Below are positions 29,853 to 40,929 of a DNA stretch of 64,000 bases, piece by piece. The notes under the pieces are model-generated. The model searched no databases, was not told the DNA's origin, and worked only from the letters and a program-made list of their open reading frames with translations. The DNA lies in contig DUNB01000113.1 of NCBI GenBank assembly GCA_012839585.1, positions 1 to 64,000 on the forward strand. The letters are read 5' to 3'. Every line of letters starts with the position of its first letter. The stretch's first letter is position 1. This DNA is from Alcaligenaceae bacterium (GTDB lineage Bacteria > Pseudomonadota > Gammaproteobacteria > Burkholderiales > Burkholderiaceae_B). A program made the position numbers and the translations under genes.

Positions 29853-30433
29853 GTCATGATGTAGACCAAGAATTAGTACGTCAGGTGCAGCAGGGCAATA
29901 AACGAGCCTTTGATCTGTTAGTGATTAAATACCAGCGCCGTATCATGCGTCTGTTAGCACGTATGATTAATGATCCCGCTGAGGTAGAGGACGTCGCCCA
30001 AGAAACCTTTATCAAAGCGTATAGAGCTTTGCCACAGTTTAGAGGCGATAGTCATTTTTATACTTGGCTATATCGCATTGCGATTAACTCTGCGCGCAAT
30101 TGGCAGGCCGCTAAACAGCGCCGCCCTATGCAATTAAATGAGTATGAGAACGAAGAGGGTGAAACTTTTAGCCCTGCTGACACTCTAACTGATATCAATA
30201 CGCCTGAGTCTGAGTTAATCAGTAGACAGGTTGCGGATACGATCAAGACCGCTATTGAGGCGCTTCCCGAAGAATTACGTAATGCAATTTTATTACGCGA
30301 AATAGAGGGGCTCAGTTACGAAGAAATTGCCGAAACCATGGGTTGTCCTATAGGAACCGTTCGATCTCGTATATTTAGAGCACGGGAAGCTATTACAGAA
30401 CAGTTACGACAGGTACGAGAAAGTAGCCGCTAA
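29849..30433 (+). CDS. rpoE: RNA polymerase sigma factor RpoE (ECF)
   Basis: DVAQETFIKAYRALPQFRGDSHFYTWLYRIAINSARN; LREIEGLSYEEIAETMGCPIGTVRSRIFRARE. Confidence 0.96.
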   Translation: MSHDVDQELVRQVQQGNKRAFDLLVIKYQRRIMRLLARMINDPAEVEDVAQETFIKAYRALPQFRGDSHFYTWLYRIAINSARNWQAAKQRRPMQLNEYENEEGETFSPADTLTDINTPESELISRQVADTIKTAIEALPEELRNAILLREIEGLSYEEIAETMGCPIGTVRSRIFRAREAITEQLRQVRESSR

Positions 30434-30447
30434 GGAAAGCCATTATT

Positions 30448-30924
30448 ATGCAAGCTAAACCGAATAATAATCACGATGAGAAACAGGTTCATAGCCTAGA
30501 AGAATCTATTTCTCTTTGGTTGGATAACGAACAAAGCATTGATGCGGATCAGCTTGATAGTCCTTATGGCCGCCAGCTTTGGGAAAACTATCATCTGATT
30601 GGTGATGTGCTACGCAGCGAAGAGCTCGCCATTGAACCTTCGGAATTATTTTATGCTCGTCTCTCTAAAGCGATTGACGAAGAGCCTATTGTTTTTGCAC
30701 CTAAAGCTTTAAAGCCTCCTATGTGGCGTCGTTGGCTAGTTCCTACGGCGGCGGTTAGTGCTGCCTTGTTGGCCACGCTTTGGTTTGTACAGCCAGAGCC
30801 CGTGACCGAAGTATCCCCTATATTGGCGAATGCCGATGATTTATGGGGCGATTACATCGATGCCCACCGCTCTTTAACGGGTGGTGGCTTGGCGACTTAT
30901 GCGTCTTATACAGTAGGTAATTAA
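30448..30924 (+). CDS. rseA: Anti-sigma-E factor RseA/MucA
   Basis: SLEESISLWLDNEQSIDADQLDSPYGRQLWENYHLIGDVLRSE; one TM; between rpoE and rseB. Confidence 0.85.
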   Translation: MQAKPNNNHDEKQVHSLEESISLWLDNEQSIDADQLDSPYGRQLWENYHLIGDVLRSEELAIEPSELFYARLSKAIDEEPIVFAPKALKPPMWRRWLVPTAAVSAALLATLWFVQPEPVTEVSPILANADDLWGDYIDAHRSLTGGGLATYASYTVGN

Positions 30925-30926
30925 CG

Positions 30927-31913
30927 ATGACACGTTGGTTAAAAAACCTAGGCTGGCTCATGTGCATGGGGTGGATGGGACTATCCAGTGCACAAGCTGA
31001 AACGGCTCCTTCTGAATTAACTATGTTGTTGCAGCAGGTCCAACAGGCGGCCCGCCAGTTGGACTACTCAGGGATGCTTAGTTACAGTAACGAGGCGGGT
31101 GTGCAGTCCATGCGTTTAATCCATGTGGTGGATGGCAAAGGTGAGCGTGAGCGGCTAGAGGTCCTAGACGGTGCCGCCCGAGAATTCATTCGAGCAAATG
31201 ACATCACGCATTGCTTACTACCTGATCAACAGGTGGTAATCCAGGAAAAAGCACGTGACGATCGCTTCCCCGCCTTTTTAACGGGTGATGTGACCCAGCT
31301 AGATCAGTATTACGACTTTGAAATAGGGCCAGTACAGCGCGTTGGTGGCAGGCAATGCCAACAATATAGCTTAATGCCTAAAGATAATTGGCGTTATGGT
31401 TATACGATGTGTGTGGACCAAAGCCAGCACCTACTATTAAAGCTGCAAACGCTTTCACGGCATGCTGAACCCAAGGTCTTAAATCAAGTGGCTTTTGCTA
31501 ATGTGGTTATTGGCAAAGAGGTGGACGTGAGTGCGCTGAAGACCGCTTGGAAGTACAATGAATGGAAAGTGATTGCCGCAAATTTAGAACAGACTAATTT
31601 AGCTGCTCAAGGCTGGCGAATTCCTTATCCCATTGGTTTTCAGCCTGTCACTGAAATCAATCGATTTATACGTACTGAACGTCAAGTCGCCCAGTTGGTG
31701 TTGTCAGATGGTTTGGCTTCGATTTCTATTTTCATCGAACCCGTCGATGATTACAGCCAACGCCTCAAGGCCGACCCCGGCTCCAAAAAAGGCAGTATTC
31801 ATTTATATCGCAAACGAATTGGTGATTTTTGGTTAACAGCCACTGGTGAAGTTCCACTCGAGACCTTACATTATTTGGGTAACAACACGGAATTTGTTCC
31901 TGTCACTAAATAA
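30927..31913 (+). CDS. rseB: Sigma-E regulatory protein RseB/MucB
   Basis: Signal peptide, LDYSGMLSYSNEAGVQSMRLIHVVDGKGERERL; operon context. Confidence 0.9.
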   Translation: MTRWLKNLGWLMCMGWMGLSSAQAETAPSELTMLLQQVQQAARQLDYSGMLSYSNEAGVQSMRLIHVVDGKGERERLEVLDGAAREFIRANDITHCLLPDQQVVIQEKARDDRFPAFLTGDVTQLDQYYDFEIGPVQRVGGRQCQQYSLMPKDNWRYGYTMCVDQSQHLLLKLQTLSRHAEPKVLNQVAFANVVIGKEVDVSALKTAWKYNEWKVIAANLEQTNLAAQGWRIPYPIGFQPVTEINRFIRTERQVAQLVLSDGLASISIFIEPVDDYSQRLKADPGSKKGSIHLYRKRIGDFWLTATGEVPLETLHYLGNNTEFVPVTK

Positions 31914-31936
31914 AAACAACTTACGGAGTCCATTTA

Positions 31937-33403
31937 ATGCTAATGCGCACCACAAAAATTCGTCATACAGTTAGCCGTCTTTCTCTTGCCGTCGCCTTAG
32001 GTTTGGGCCTAGGTATGGGAGCCTCTCCGGTGATGGCTCAAACTGCAACCCCACCTGCTGTGGTGTTGCCTGACTTTAGTCAGATCGTAGAGAAAACGGA
32101 GAAGTCCGTGGTGAATATTCGCACCACAGAGTCCATTCCAGTACGCCCAGCCATGGGGGGGAATGGGGATCCTTATGACCTGTTTCGTTGGTTCTTCGGT
32201 CCAGACTTTATGCCGCCTGGACCAGGTAACGGTCCTCATCGCGGTAATCCTCCCTCCCAAGAAGAGCGTGTGGTTCCGCGTGGGGTAGGGTCGGGCTTTA
32301 TTATTTCGGCAGATGGTTACATCCTAACCAATAACCACGTGATTGCTGACGCTAAGGATATCTTTGTGACCTTGGTGGATGGCAAGGAATACAAGGCCAA
32401 AGTCATTGGCGCCGATGAACGCACGGATGTCGCTCTAATTAAAGTCGAGGCCAAAGACCTACCTCCGCTAACGATTGGTAATCCAGCGGACCTGAAAAAA
32501 GGTCAGTGGGTGATGGCCATTGGTTCACCATTTGGCCTGGATTCTACCGTGACCGTGGGTATTGTTAGTGCGATCAACCGTGATACCGGCGACTACTTAC
32601 CCTTCATTCAGACTGATGTGGCGGTGAACCCAGGTAACTCGGGTGGTCCATTGCTTAACTTGTCTGGTGAGGTCGTAGGGGTGAACTCGCAGATTGTGTC
32701 TCGCAGTGGTGGCTTTATGGGGATTTCCTTAGCCATTCCTATCGACGAGGCCATGAATGTGGTTGAGCAACTTAAAACCCACGGCAAAGTGACGCGCGGT
32801 AGAATAGGGGTGCAGATCACTGATGTTAGCGAGGACGTTGCCAAGGCCCTCGGTCTCAAAGATAGCAAAGGGGCATTGGTGAGCAATGTCGAGGACGGTG
32901 GTCCTGCCGCTAAGGCTGGCATCCGAAATGGGGATGTGATTTTGAGCTTTGACGGCAAAGAAATCAAACAAATGAGTGATCTTCCCCGTATTGTTGGTGC
33001 AGTTCAACCTGGTAACAAGGTAAACGTAGAGGTATGGCGTAAAGGCAAAACCCTGACGCTTAAAACCGAGGTCGGCGAACTAACCACGGGCACTGCAAAG
33101 AAACCAGAGGCTGAGCCTACAGCAGAAATAGATCGTTTGGGTCTAGGGGTAGAGCCTTTAGCCGAAGCCGATTTAAATCGCTTAGGTGTCAGCAGTGGGG
33201 TAAAAGTCACACGCGCTGGTCAGCCCGCTACGCAGTCTGGTATTACCGAGGGTGATATTATCTTACAGATCAATAATCATGACGATTTAGATATAAATAG
33301 TTATCAGCGCATAGTAAAATCTCTGACTGCAGGGGAAAATGCCGCACTTTTGGTAGTGCGTGGTAACAACGCCCAATGGGTACTGGTACAACCAACCAAG
33401 TAA
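31937..33403 (+). CDS. mucD: DegP/MucD-type periplasmic serine protease with two PDZ domains
   Basis: GVGSGFIISADGYILTNNHVI, DVALIKV, FIQTDVAVNPGNSGGPLLNL. Confidence 0.95.
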   Translation: MLMRTTKIRHTVSRLSLAVALGLGLGMGASPVMAQTATPPAVVLPDFSQIVEKTEKSVVNIRTTESIPVRPAMGGNGDPYDLFRWFFGPDFMPPGPGNGPHRGNPPSQEERVVPRGVGSGFIISADGYILTNNHVIADAKDIFVTLVDGKEYKAKVIGADERTDVALIKVEAKDLPPLTIGNPADLKKGQWVMAIGSPFGLDSTVTVGIVSAINRDTGDYLPFIQTDVAVNPGNSGGPLLNLSGEVVGVNSQIVSRSGGFMGISLAIPIDEAMNVVEQLKTHGKVTRGRIGVQITDVSEDVAKALGLKDSKGALVSNVEDGGPAAKAGIRNGDVILSFDGKEIKQMSDLPRIVGAVQPGNKVNVEVWRKGKTLTLKTEVGELTTGTAKKPEAEPTAEIDRLGLGVEPLAEADLNRLGVSSGVKVTRAGQPATQSGITEGDIILQINNHDDLDINSYQRIVKSLTAGENAALLVVRGNNAQWVLVQPTK

Positions 33404-33511
33404 CCCGCTAAAAAGGCTAAACTAGACAGCCAACGCAGGGGCGCTCTGGGCGTCCCTGTTTTGTATTGATGGGCTGGTTCCGATTAACAGGTTGTTTTTT
33501 TATTTGGGTCT

Positions 33512-35308
33512 ATGGATCTTATCCGCAACTTTTCTATTATTGCTCATATCGACCACGGTAAATCTACCTTGGCTGATCGTTTAATCCAACGCTGTGGCGG
33601 TCTAGAAGATCGAGAAATGTCCACACAGGTCTTGGATTCAATGGATATCGAGCGAGAGCGTGGCATTACGATTAAGGCGCAAACCGCAGCACTTAATTAC
33701 AAAGCCAAAGACGGTAAAACCTACCGTTTAAATTTAATTGACACGCCTGGACACGTGGACTTTTCTTACGAGGTCAGCCGCTCCTTACAAGCCTGTGAAG
33801 GTGCCTTACTGGTAGTAGATGCCTCCCAAGGGGTAGAGGCGCAAACCGTTGCCACCTGTTATACCGCACTAGAGCAAGACCTAGAAGTCATCCCTGTATT
33901 AAATAAAATTGATTTGCCTTCTGCCGACCCCGACTCGGCACGTCAAGAGATTGAGGACGTGATTGGCATTGATGCCTCGGAGGCCATTCCTGCCAGTGCG
34001 AAAACTGGGCAAGGTATAGAAGACATCCTTGAAGCCATTGTGGCGCATATTCCTGCTCCAACCGGCAATACAGAAGCACCGCTACAAGCACTGATTATTG
34101 ACTCCTGGTTTGATAACTATGTGGGCGTAGTGATGTTGGTACGCATTATGAATGGCGTACTAAAACATCGCGATAAAATTCAAATGATGGCCAATGGGTC
34201 TAACCACATTTGTGAACAGATCGGGATGTTTACTCCCAAAGCCACACCGGTAGAGCAATTATCGGCCGGAGAAGTGGGCTTTGTGGTCACAGGGATCAAG
34301 GAACTAGAACAGGCCAAGGTGGGTGATACCATCACGCACAGTGGTAACAAAGCCGCTGCTGCGCCTTTGCCTGGTTTTAAAGAGGTCAAGCCTCAGGTTT
34401 TCGCTGGGGTGTACCCGGTAGAAAGTAGCGAATACGATCAGCTGCGCGACTCCTTAGAAAAGCTCAAACTAAATGATGCCTCATTGATGTTTGAACCCGA
34501 GGTCTCGCAGGCGCTAGGTTTTGGTTTCCGTTGTGGCTTCCTGGGTCTATTGCACTTAGAAATTGTCCAAGAGCGCTTAGAGCGCGAATTTGATATGGAC
34601 ATCATCACCACGGCACCTTCGGTGGTTTACGAGGTACACCGTAATGATGGCGAGGTGCTGATGATCGATAGCCCTTCGCGCATGCCTGATGTAGGCCAAA
34701 TCGCAGAAATTCGTGAACCAATTGTGCAGGTGACCTTACTGATGCCCCAAGACTATGTGGGCCCAGTGATGACACTGTGTAATCAAAAACGAGGCGTTCA
34801 GGTCAATATGACCTATTTAGGTCGCCAAGTTAGCCTGGTCTACGAAATCCCTCTCGCAGAAATTGTGCTGGATTTCTTTGATAGGCTGAAATCGGTATCG
34901 CGTGGCTATGCTTCGATGGACTACGAGTTCATTGAGTATCGCGCGGCGGATGTGGTCAAAGTTGATTTACTTATCAACGGTGATCGTGTTGATGCGCTTT
35001 CCATGATTGTGCATCGTCAAGGCGCCAGATACCGTGGCCGCGAAGTAGTATCCAAAATGCGTGGTATTATTCCGCGCCAGATGTTTGATATTGCGATTCA
35101 GGCGGCCATTGGCGCCGAGGTTATCGCCCGTGAAAACGTTAAAGCCCTGCGTAAAAACGTATTGGCCAAATGTTACGGTGGTGATATTTCTCGCAAGAAA
35201 AAACTCATTGAGAAGCAAAAAGAAGGTAAAAAGCGCATGAAACAAGTGGGGAACGTAGAGATTCCTCAAGAGGCTTTCTTAGCGATTTTACAAGTCGAAG
35301 ACAAATAA
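33512..35308 (+). CDS. lepA: Elongation factor 4
   Basis: [35 protein letters not shown]-terminal [25 protein letters not shown]. Confidence 0.98.
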   Translation: MDLIRNFSIIAHIDHGKSTLADRLIQRCGGLEDREMSTQVLDSMDIERERGITIKAQTAALNYKAKDGKTYRLNLIDTPGHVDFSYEVSRSLQACEGALLVVDASQGVEAQTVATCYTALEQDLEVIPVLNKIDLPSADPDSARQEIEDVIGIDASEAIPASAKTGQGIEDILEAIVAHIPAPTGNTEAPLQALIIDSWFDNYVGVVMLVRIMNGVLKHRDKIQMMANGSNHICEQIGMFTPKATPVEQLSAGEVGFVVTGIKELEQAKVGDTITHSGNKAAAAPLPGFKEVKPQVFAGVYPVESSEYDQLRDSLEKLKLNDASLMFEPEVSQALGFGFRCGFLGLLHLEIVQERLEREFDMDIITTAPSVVYEVHRNDGEVLMIDSPSRMPDVGQIAEIREPIVQVTLLMPQDYVGPVMTLCNQKRGVQVNMTYLGRQVSLVYEIPLAEIVLDFFDRLKSVSRGYASMDYEFIEYRAADVVKVDLLINGDRVDALSMIVHRQGARYRGREVVSKMRGIIPRQMFDIAIQAAIGAEVIARENVKALRKNVLAKCYGGDISRKKKLIEKQKEGKKRMKQVGNVEIPQEAFLAILQVEDK

Positions 35309-35323
35309 CAAACGGTGTCGCAT

Positions 35324-36208
35324 ATGCGTTGGGACTTCTCCCTGATTTTATTTATTTTGTTGGTGATTACGGGAATCATTTGGTTTTGGGATCGTTATGC
35401 ATTGGCGGCCAAACGGCGGCAGCAAGCCGATGCAGCAGCGGCCAGCGTGCCGCATGTGCCCGGACTAAGCCCGCAACAACAGCAAGAGCTTAAAGACGAG
35501 GCCCGCGCCAAAGCAGGTGCGATGTCATGGTGGGTAGAATACGGGGTGAGCTTTTTCCCCGTGATTCTCTTTGTTTTTGTTTTGCGTTCGTTTATTTTTG
35601 AGCCATTTCGCATTCCGTCGGGTTCTATGTTGCCCACTTTGCAAAACGGTGATTTTATTTTGGTAAATAAATTCCAATATGGGGTGCGTTTACCTATTGT
35701 TAACAAAAAGATTATTCCTCTGGCTGACCCCAAAGCTGGTGATGTATTGGTTTTTAAATACCCAGTAGAACCTGGTGTTGATTACATCAAACGTGTAGTA
35801 GGGGTGGCGGGCGATACTGTCCATTACGAGGGCAAGCGTCTGTATGTGAATAACAAGCAGGTGGATTTAGCCCCCAATGGTCAGTACTTTGAACCGGATC
35901 GACATAATTATGTGTCGCAGTTCACCGAACAGTTAGGGGATAAGCCTCACCAAATTTTATTAAATACCCAACAACATCAGGATTTCATGCCAATTTCACG
36001 TTTTCCCTATTTGGAAAACTGTGATTACACACGCCAATCAGTACGTTGCGTGGTGCCGGATGGACATTATTTTGTAATGGGTGATAACCGTGATAACAGC
36101 TTAGATAGCCGTTATTGGGGTTTTGTACCGGATGAAAATGTAGTGGGTCGCGCATTTTTCATTTGGATGAATTTTAGCGAACCCGGTCGTATAGGACGAT
36201 TCCACTAA
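35324..36208 (+). CDS. lepB: Signal peptidase I
   Basis: [52 protein letters not shown]. Confidence 0.96.
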   Translation: MRWDFSLILFILLVITGIIWFWDRYALAAKRRQQADAAAASVPHVPGLSPQQQQELKDEARAKAGAMSWWVEYGVSFFPVILFVFVLRSFIFEPFRIPSGSMLPTLQNGDFILVNKFQYGVRLPIVNKKIIPLADPKAGDVLVFKYPVEPGVDYIKRVVGVAGDTVHYEGKRLYVNNKQVDLAPNGQYFEPDRHNYVSQFTEQLGDKPHQILLNTQQHQDFMPISRFPYLENCDYTRQSVRCVVPDGHYFVMGDNRDNSLDSRYWGFVPDENVVGRAFFIWMNFSEPGRIGRFH

Positions 36209-36927
36209 TGGCAGCACGGCTTACTCAATTACAAGACGCCATCGATTACCAGTTTAAAAACATTGCTTTACTAGAACAAGCAGTCACACATCGTAGCCAC
36301 AATGCTAAGCATAACGAGCGTCTAGAGTTTTTAGGTGACTCAGTATTGAATTTTATTGTTGCGTCCTTGTTGTATAAACAGTTTGATCGTATTGATGAGG
36401 GTGATTTATCCCGTTTGCGAGCAAATTTAGTTAAACAAGCTACTTTGGCCGAGATTGCGCAACGACTAGCGCTGTCTGATTTTTTACGCTTAGGTGAAGG
36501 CGAGCTAAAAAGTGGTGGGTTCAGACGACCTTCTATTTTGTCAGATGCGCTAGAAGCCGTTTTCGGTGCTGTCTATTTGGATGGTGGTTTTGAGGCCGCC
36601 TCCTATGTGGTAGGGCGTCAATATGAGCCTATTTTACTAACGGTGGACCCAAAAACATTGGGCAAAGACCCCAAAACGCTGCTGCAGGAAATGCTGCAAG
36701 GACGACGTTTGGAGCTGCCGTTGTATTTAGTTGTTGCTACACATGGTGCGGCGCACAGTCAGGTGTTTGACGTGGAGTGCCGCATTGATAAGCTTGATAT
36801 TGTGGTGCAAGCCAGTGGCAGTAGCCGCCGTGCGGCCGAGCAGGCTGCGGCCTTGCAAGCTATCGAGCTCGTAGAGGCGATTGAGCCGACCAAAACCGGT
36901 CGTACGGCTCGTCGTGCTCGTCACTAA
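36208..36927 (+). CDS. rnc: Ribonuclease III
   Basis: [32 protein letters not shown], dsRBD; TAATG overlap with lepB. Confidence 0.96.
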   Translation: MAARLTQLQDAIDYQFKNIALLEQAVTHRSHNAKHNERLEFLGDSVLNFIVASLLYKQFDRIDEGDLSRLRANLVKQATLAEIAQRLALSDFLRLGEGELKSGGFRRPSILSDALEAVFGAVYLDGGFEAASYVVGRQYEPILLTVDPKTLGKDPKTLLQEMLQGRRLELPLYLVVATHGAAHSQVFDVECRIDKLDIVVQASGSSRRAAEQAAALQAIELVEAIEPTKTGRTARRARH

Positions 36928-36946
36928 TATTTACTCAGGATACTGA

Positions 36947-37840
36947 ATGAGTTTTGATTCTGATTTTCGCTGCGGCTTTGTTACCGTGGTGGGACGCCCT
37001 AATGTGGGCAAGTCTACGCTAACAAACGCTTTGATTGGCGCCAAGATCTCCATTGTGTCACGCAAGGCACAAACCACCCGTCATCGCATCAACAGTGTAT
37101 TGACGCGTGAAAAAGAACAATTTGTTTTTGTAGATACCCCTGGTTTTCAAACACGTCATGGCGGGCTCATGAACCGTATGATGAACCGGGTGGTGACGCA
37201 GTCTCTTACCGATGTGGATGTGGTGCTGCATGTGGTAGAGGCGGGCAAGTGGAACGAAGGGGACGAACAGTTGATTCCTTTGTTCCCCAAGGATGCGGCC
37301 GTGATTTTGGTTGTGAACAAAGTGGATCTGTTCAAAAACAAAGCAGAGCTATTGCCTTATATTGCACAGGTGGCTGCTAAATATGATTATGCCGCCGTAT
37401 TACCCGTGAGTGCACAACGCGGGGTGCAGTTAGACACCTTATTGGACGAGGTCGCTAAATACCTGCCTGTGAACGAACCCATGTTCGAAGAAGACACCAT
37501 TACCGATCGCTCCATGCGTTTTATTGCGGCCGAACTATTGCGTGAAAAGATTTTCCGTTTGGTGGGTGATGAGCTGCCTTATGGGTGTGCGGTCATGATT
37601 GAACAATGGGAAGAAAACGAGACTGGGGCGCGCATTGCGGCCTGTGTGTTGGTCGAACGCGAAGGGCACCGTCCCATTCTGTTGGGTGAAGGTGGACAGC
37701 ACATGAAACGTATCGCCACAGAAGCTCGTCAAGACATTCAAAACCTACTTGAAAAACCAGTGTATTTGGATGTGTATGTCAAAGTACGCAAAGGTTGGAC
37801 TGAGCGCGAGGCCACACTGCGCGAATTAGGACATGAGTAA
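36947..37840 (+). CDS. era: GTPase Era
   Basis: GRPNVGKSTLTNALIG, DTPGFQTRHGG, KH domain GGQHMKRIATEARQDI. Confidence 0.97.
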   Translation: MSFDSDFRCGFVTVVGRPNVGKSTLTNALIGAKISIVSRKAQTTRHRINSVLTREKEQFVFVDTPGFQTRHGGLMNRMMNRVVTQSLTDVDVVLHVVEAGKWNEGDEQLIPLFPKDAAVILVVNKVDLFKNKAELLPYIAQVAAKYDYAAVLPVSAQRGVQLDTLLDEVAKYLPVNEPMFEEDTITDRSMRFIAAELLREKIFRLVGDELPYGCAVMIEQWEENETGARIAACVLVEREGHRPILLGEGGQHMKRIATEARQDIQNLLEKPVYLDVYVKVRKGWTEREATLRELGHE

Positions 37841-38432
37841 TAGACGGCAACGTGTGGCTGAGGCCGCAAGTTACCTACTGCATGCAACGGCCTGGAAAGA
37901 AAGCTCTCTAATCACGCAAATGTTTACGCGGGATTATGGCATCGTTGCAATGGTGGCAAAGGGCGCTAAGCGCCCTTATTCGGCTCTGAAGCCAGTGCTG
38001 TTGAATTTTCAGCCTCTGTTGCTTTCGTGGACTGGGGCGAATGAAATTAAAACCTTAACGCGGGCCGAATTAGCTGGCTTACACCCGCTATCGGGGCGCG
38101 CCTTAATGTCGGCGTGGTATATGAACGAGTTGCTGTTGCGTTTGTTACCTCGCGAAGACCCACATCCTGCTCTCTTTGATCAATACAAAGTGGCGCTGCA
38201 GGCCTTGACCTTAGGCCAGCAAAGTGCGGCTTTGACCTTGCGTCGTTTTGAATGGTTGCTCTTACAGGAAACCGGCTATGGCTTGGATGTGGCCACACCG
38301 GATTTTAATGATCCTGAATTAGAACCACAGTTACGGCAGCAGTTACGACGTCGCATTGATTATTTGCTAGGTCGGCCATTACGTACACGGGATGTGTTGA
38401 TGGAACTAAGGGAATTACAAGAGCATGCTTGA
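37833..38432 (+). CDS. recO: DNA repair protein RecO (short form)
   Basis: YLLHATAWKESSLITQMFTRDYGIVAMVAKGAKRPYSAL; follows era with an 8-nt overlap; 199 aa. Confidence 0.88.
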   Translation: MSNRRQRVAEAASYLLHATAWKESSLITQMFTRDYGIVAMVAKGAKRPYSALKPVLLNFQPLLLSWTGANEIKTLTRAELAGLHPLSGRALMSAWYMNELLLRLLPREDPHPALFDQYKVALQALTLGQQSAALTLRRFEWLLLQETGYGLDVATPDFNDPELEPQLRQQLRRRIDYLLGRPLRTRDVLMELRELQEHA

Positions 38433-39024
38433 GCCCAAAAAACAGCAGACTGAGGTCATTGTTTTAGACGCCTGCATTCTTATTTCGAATGTGTTGCGCT
38501 TTATTAGTTTGTCTTTGGCGCAGAAAGGCTATTTTCAGCCCGCCTGGAGCCCTATCATTCGCGATGAGTGGTTACGTAACGCCTCTAGGCTATGGAGCGT
38601 AGAGCGTGCGCAACTCGCCTTAGATTGGGATCAGTGGGACGAACAGTTTCCTTTGGCTGATCAGGGCATCATCCACAACTGGAAAGAAGGCTTGCAATAC
38701 AGTGATCCTAAAGATTGGCATGTCATTGCAGCGGCTCGTGCTGCACAGGTGCGATTCCCTGGTCGATTGGTACGCATACTGACCCTGAATAGCAAAGACT
38801 TTAATCGGGGTGAACTACGACGCTTGGGCTTAGAGCGTTATGAACCGGATTTGTTTTTTTGCTCTTTATGGCCCGAAGCCCAAGAGGATTTTTATACGAT
38901 TCTCAATCAAATGCCCGAAGCGGTAACGGCACCAGATAAACCTATGCTGACTGTGCCAGAATTGCTCAAACGTGAACGCTTATTTAATTTGAGCAAACGT
39001 TTTGGACAGCAGCAACCGCTTTAA
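38425..39024 (+). CDS. PIN-domain protein (putative ribonuclease)
   Basis: Acidic residues in PIN order: VLDACILIS, RDEWLRNA, DPKDWHVIAAA, TLNSKDFN; overlaps recO by 8 nt. Confidence 0.8.
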   Translation: MLEPKKQQTEVIVLDACILISNVLRFISLSLAQKGYFQPAWSPIIRDEWLRNASRLWSVERAQLALDWDQWDEQFPLADQGIIHNWKEGLQYSDPKDWHVIAAARAAQVRFPGRLVRILTLNSKDFNRGELRRLGLERYEPDLFFCSLWPEAQEDFYTILNQMPEAVTAPDKPMLTVPELLKRERLFNLSKRFGQQQPL

Positions 39025-39059
39025 CACTATCAGTTAGCCTTTCACGTTACGGAATTAGT

Positions 39060-39959
39060 ATGAAACAAGGTATTGCCTTATCGGTAGGTGCCTCTTTTTT
39101 GTTCGCGGTCATTTATTATTTTGCTACTGTCTTAGAGCCTTTAACAGGAAGCGAGGTGTTTGCGTGGCGTATTGTATTAGGGCTGCCTACCTTAGCCTTA
39201 GTCATAACACAGGCCCAGCGCTGGAATGAGATTAAAGCGAATTTATTTCGCTTATGCACTGACTTTAGGTTTTTTCTTTGGCTGCTTTTAAGTGCATTTT
39301 TATTTGGAACACAAACGTGGTTGTTTGTGTGGGCACCGGTACATCAAAAAGCCTTAGATGTATCTTTGGGTTATTTTTTATTGCCCTTGGTCATGGTGTT
39401 AATCGGGCACATCTTTTATAAAGAAAAGCTCAGTAGGATGCAGTGGTTAGCGGTGGCTTTCGCAGCTGCTGGTGTGCTGCACGAATTTCTGCGTGTTTAT
39501 TCTTTTTCCTGGGCAACTGCTTTGGTGGCTTTTGGTTATCCACCGTATTTTATGTTGCGCCGTTATTTGCAAATCGGTTCGCTACCGGCTCTATGGTTTG
39601 ATTTTAGCTTTTTACTATTTCCTGCTATCTATTTATTGTATTCGCAGGATATAGGTTTATTGGCTCGCTTTGCAGAGGCACCACGTTTTTTTTGGCAGAT
39701 CCCTCTTTTTGGTTTGATTAGTTCGGTCGCCTTGGTGGGCTATTTAAGTGCCAGTCGATTACTACCGTTGGGACTGTTTGGTTTATTGAGCTATACAGAA
39801 CCTTTGTTGTTATTTTGGGTGGCTTTTTTATTGTTGGGAGAGCCCATTAGTGCCCAAGAGTGGTGGACCTATATCCCTATTTGGATCGCAGTGGGATTAT
39901 TAGTTACAGAGGGTGCATTTAATGTGCATCGTGATTGGCGAGCGGGTCGACTACAGTGA
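39060..39959 (+). CDS. EamA/RarD-family transporter
   Basis: About 10 hydrophobic helices; KQGIALSVGASFLFAVIYYFATVLEPLTGSEVFAWRIVLGLP. Confidence 0.85.
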   Translation: MKQGIALSVGASFLFAVIYYFATVLEPLTGSEVFAWRIVLGLPTLALVITQAQRWNEIKANLFRLCTDFRFFLWLLLSAFLFGTQTWLFVWAPVHQKALDVSLGYFLLPLVMVLIGHIFYKEKLSRMQWLAVAFAAAGVLHEFLRVYSFSWATALVAFGYPPYFMLRRYLQIGSLPALWFDFSFLLFPAIYLLYSQDIGLLARFAEAPRFFWQIPLFGLISSVALVGYLSASRLLPLGLFGLLSYTEPLLLFWVAFLLLGEPISAQEWWTYIPIWIAVGLLVTEGAFNVHRDWRAGRLQ

Positions 39960-40079
39960 GTTGTGCACCCATGAGGTGCTGTAAGTAGTGAGATCAAAGA
40001 CTGCTGTAGCTTGTTAGAGCCAGACTAGTTATAGGATTGGCCCTTTAAATCCAATCAGTACATTGGGTCTAACATGAAT

Positions 40080-40121
40080 AAAAAAATCGCCGTCAGGGTT
40101 TGAAGCTGACGGCGATTTTTT
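40080..40121. terminator. Bidirectional terminator
   Basis: AAAAAATCGCCGTCAG...CTGACGGCGATTTTTT. Confidence 0.88.
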
Positions 40122-40138
40122 ATATGAATAACGCGCGC

Positions 40139-40840
40139 TTAGTCGCGGTCACCACCGAGTACACCTAGTAGCATCAAGAGGTTGCTAAAGATGTTGTAGA
40201 GGCTGAGGTAAACGGCAAGCGTAGCGGAGATGTAGTTGGTTTCCCCACCGTTAATAATGCGCTGTAAATCTACCAATAAGAAGGCGGAGAAGATCCCAAT
40301 CGCCATCACAGATACAGTGAGCATCAAGGCGGGCATTTGTAAAAAGATGTTGGCGAGTGAAGCCACAATCAAAATAACGGCACCAATGAAGAGGAATTTC
40401 TGCATGCCGCTGAAATCACGTTTGGTGGTGCTGGCAATCGTGGCCATTGCCCCAAATACAGCCGCTGTGCCGCCAAAGGCAAACATAATGAGCTGTGCGC
40501 CATTGCCCATGCCCAGCACAAAGCCTAAGAGACGAGACAACATCACACCCATAAAGAAGGTAAAGGCCAAGAGCAGCGCTACACCTAAGGAGTTGTTTTT
40601 GTTGCGTTCAATCAAGAACATTAAACCGAAAGCACCGGCTAAAAACAAAATGGCACTAAAGCCGGGGCTGGAGCCCATAACGCGGTTAATACCGCTTTGT
40701 AAGCCTACCCATGCACCCAACACAGTGGGGATCATGGAGATGGCTAAGAGTAGGTAGGTGTTACGTAAAACACGATTACGTACCAGTGCTGCCTGAGCAC
40801 CAGTACCGTAGCCAGAGACGTTTTGTGGGGAGTTGTCCAT
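40139..40840 (-). CDS. Bax inhibitor-1/YccA family membrane protein
   Basis: Seven TM; VLRNTYLLLAISMIPTVLGAWVG; SLYNIFSNLLMLLGVLGGDRD C-terminus. Confidence 0.93.
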   Translation of the reverse strand: MDNSPQNVSGYGTGAQAALVRNRVLRNTYLLLAISMIPTVLGAWVGLQSGINRVMGSSPGFSAILFLAGAFGLMFLIERNKNNSLGVALLLAFTFFMGVMLSRLLGFVLGMGNGAQLIMFAFGGTAAVFGAMATIASTTKRDFSGMQKFLFIGAVILIVASLANIFLQMPALMLTVSVMAIGIFSAFLLVDLQRIINGGETNYISATLAVYLSLYNIFSNLLMLLGVLGGDRD

Positions 40841-40929
40841 CCTAATTCCTTTGAAGCAGATCTAATTGATTAATTTAAGAATAGCTGACAATTAGCTGAC
40901 AGAGCAAGCCGCATCAGTAAAAAACGACG

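Noticed and set aside
38425-39024. VapBC-type toxin-antitoxin pair
   Set aside because: Only the PIN protein is present; the upstream gene is recO, not an antitoxin.
40030-40056. GATTGG...CCAATC inverted repeat downstream of the EamA gene
   Set aside because: Short arms with a gap and no associated promoter or gene start; probably chance, next to a much stronger terminator.
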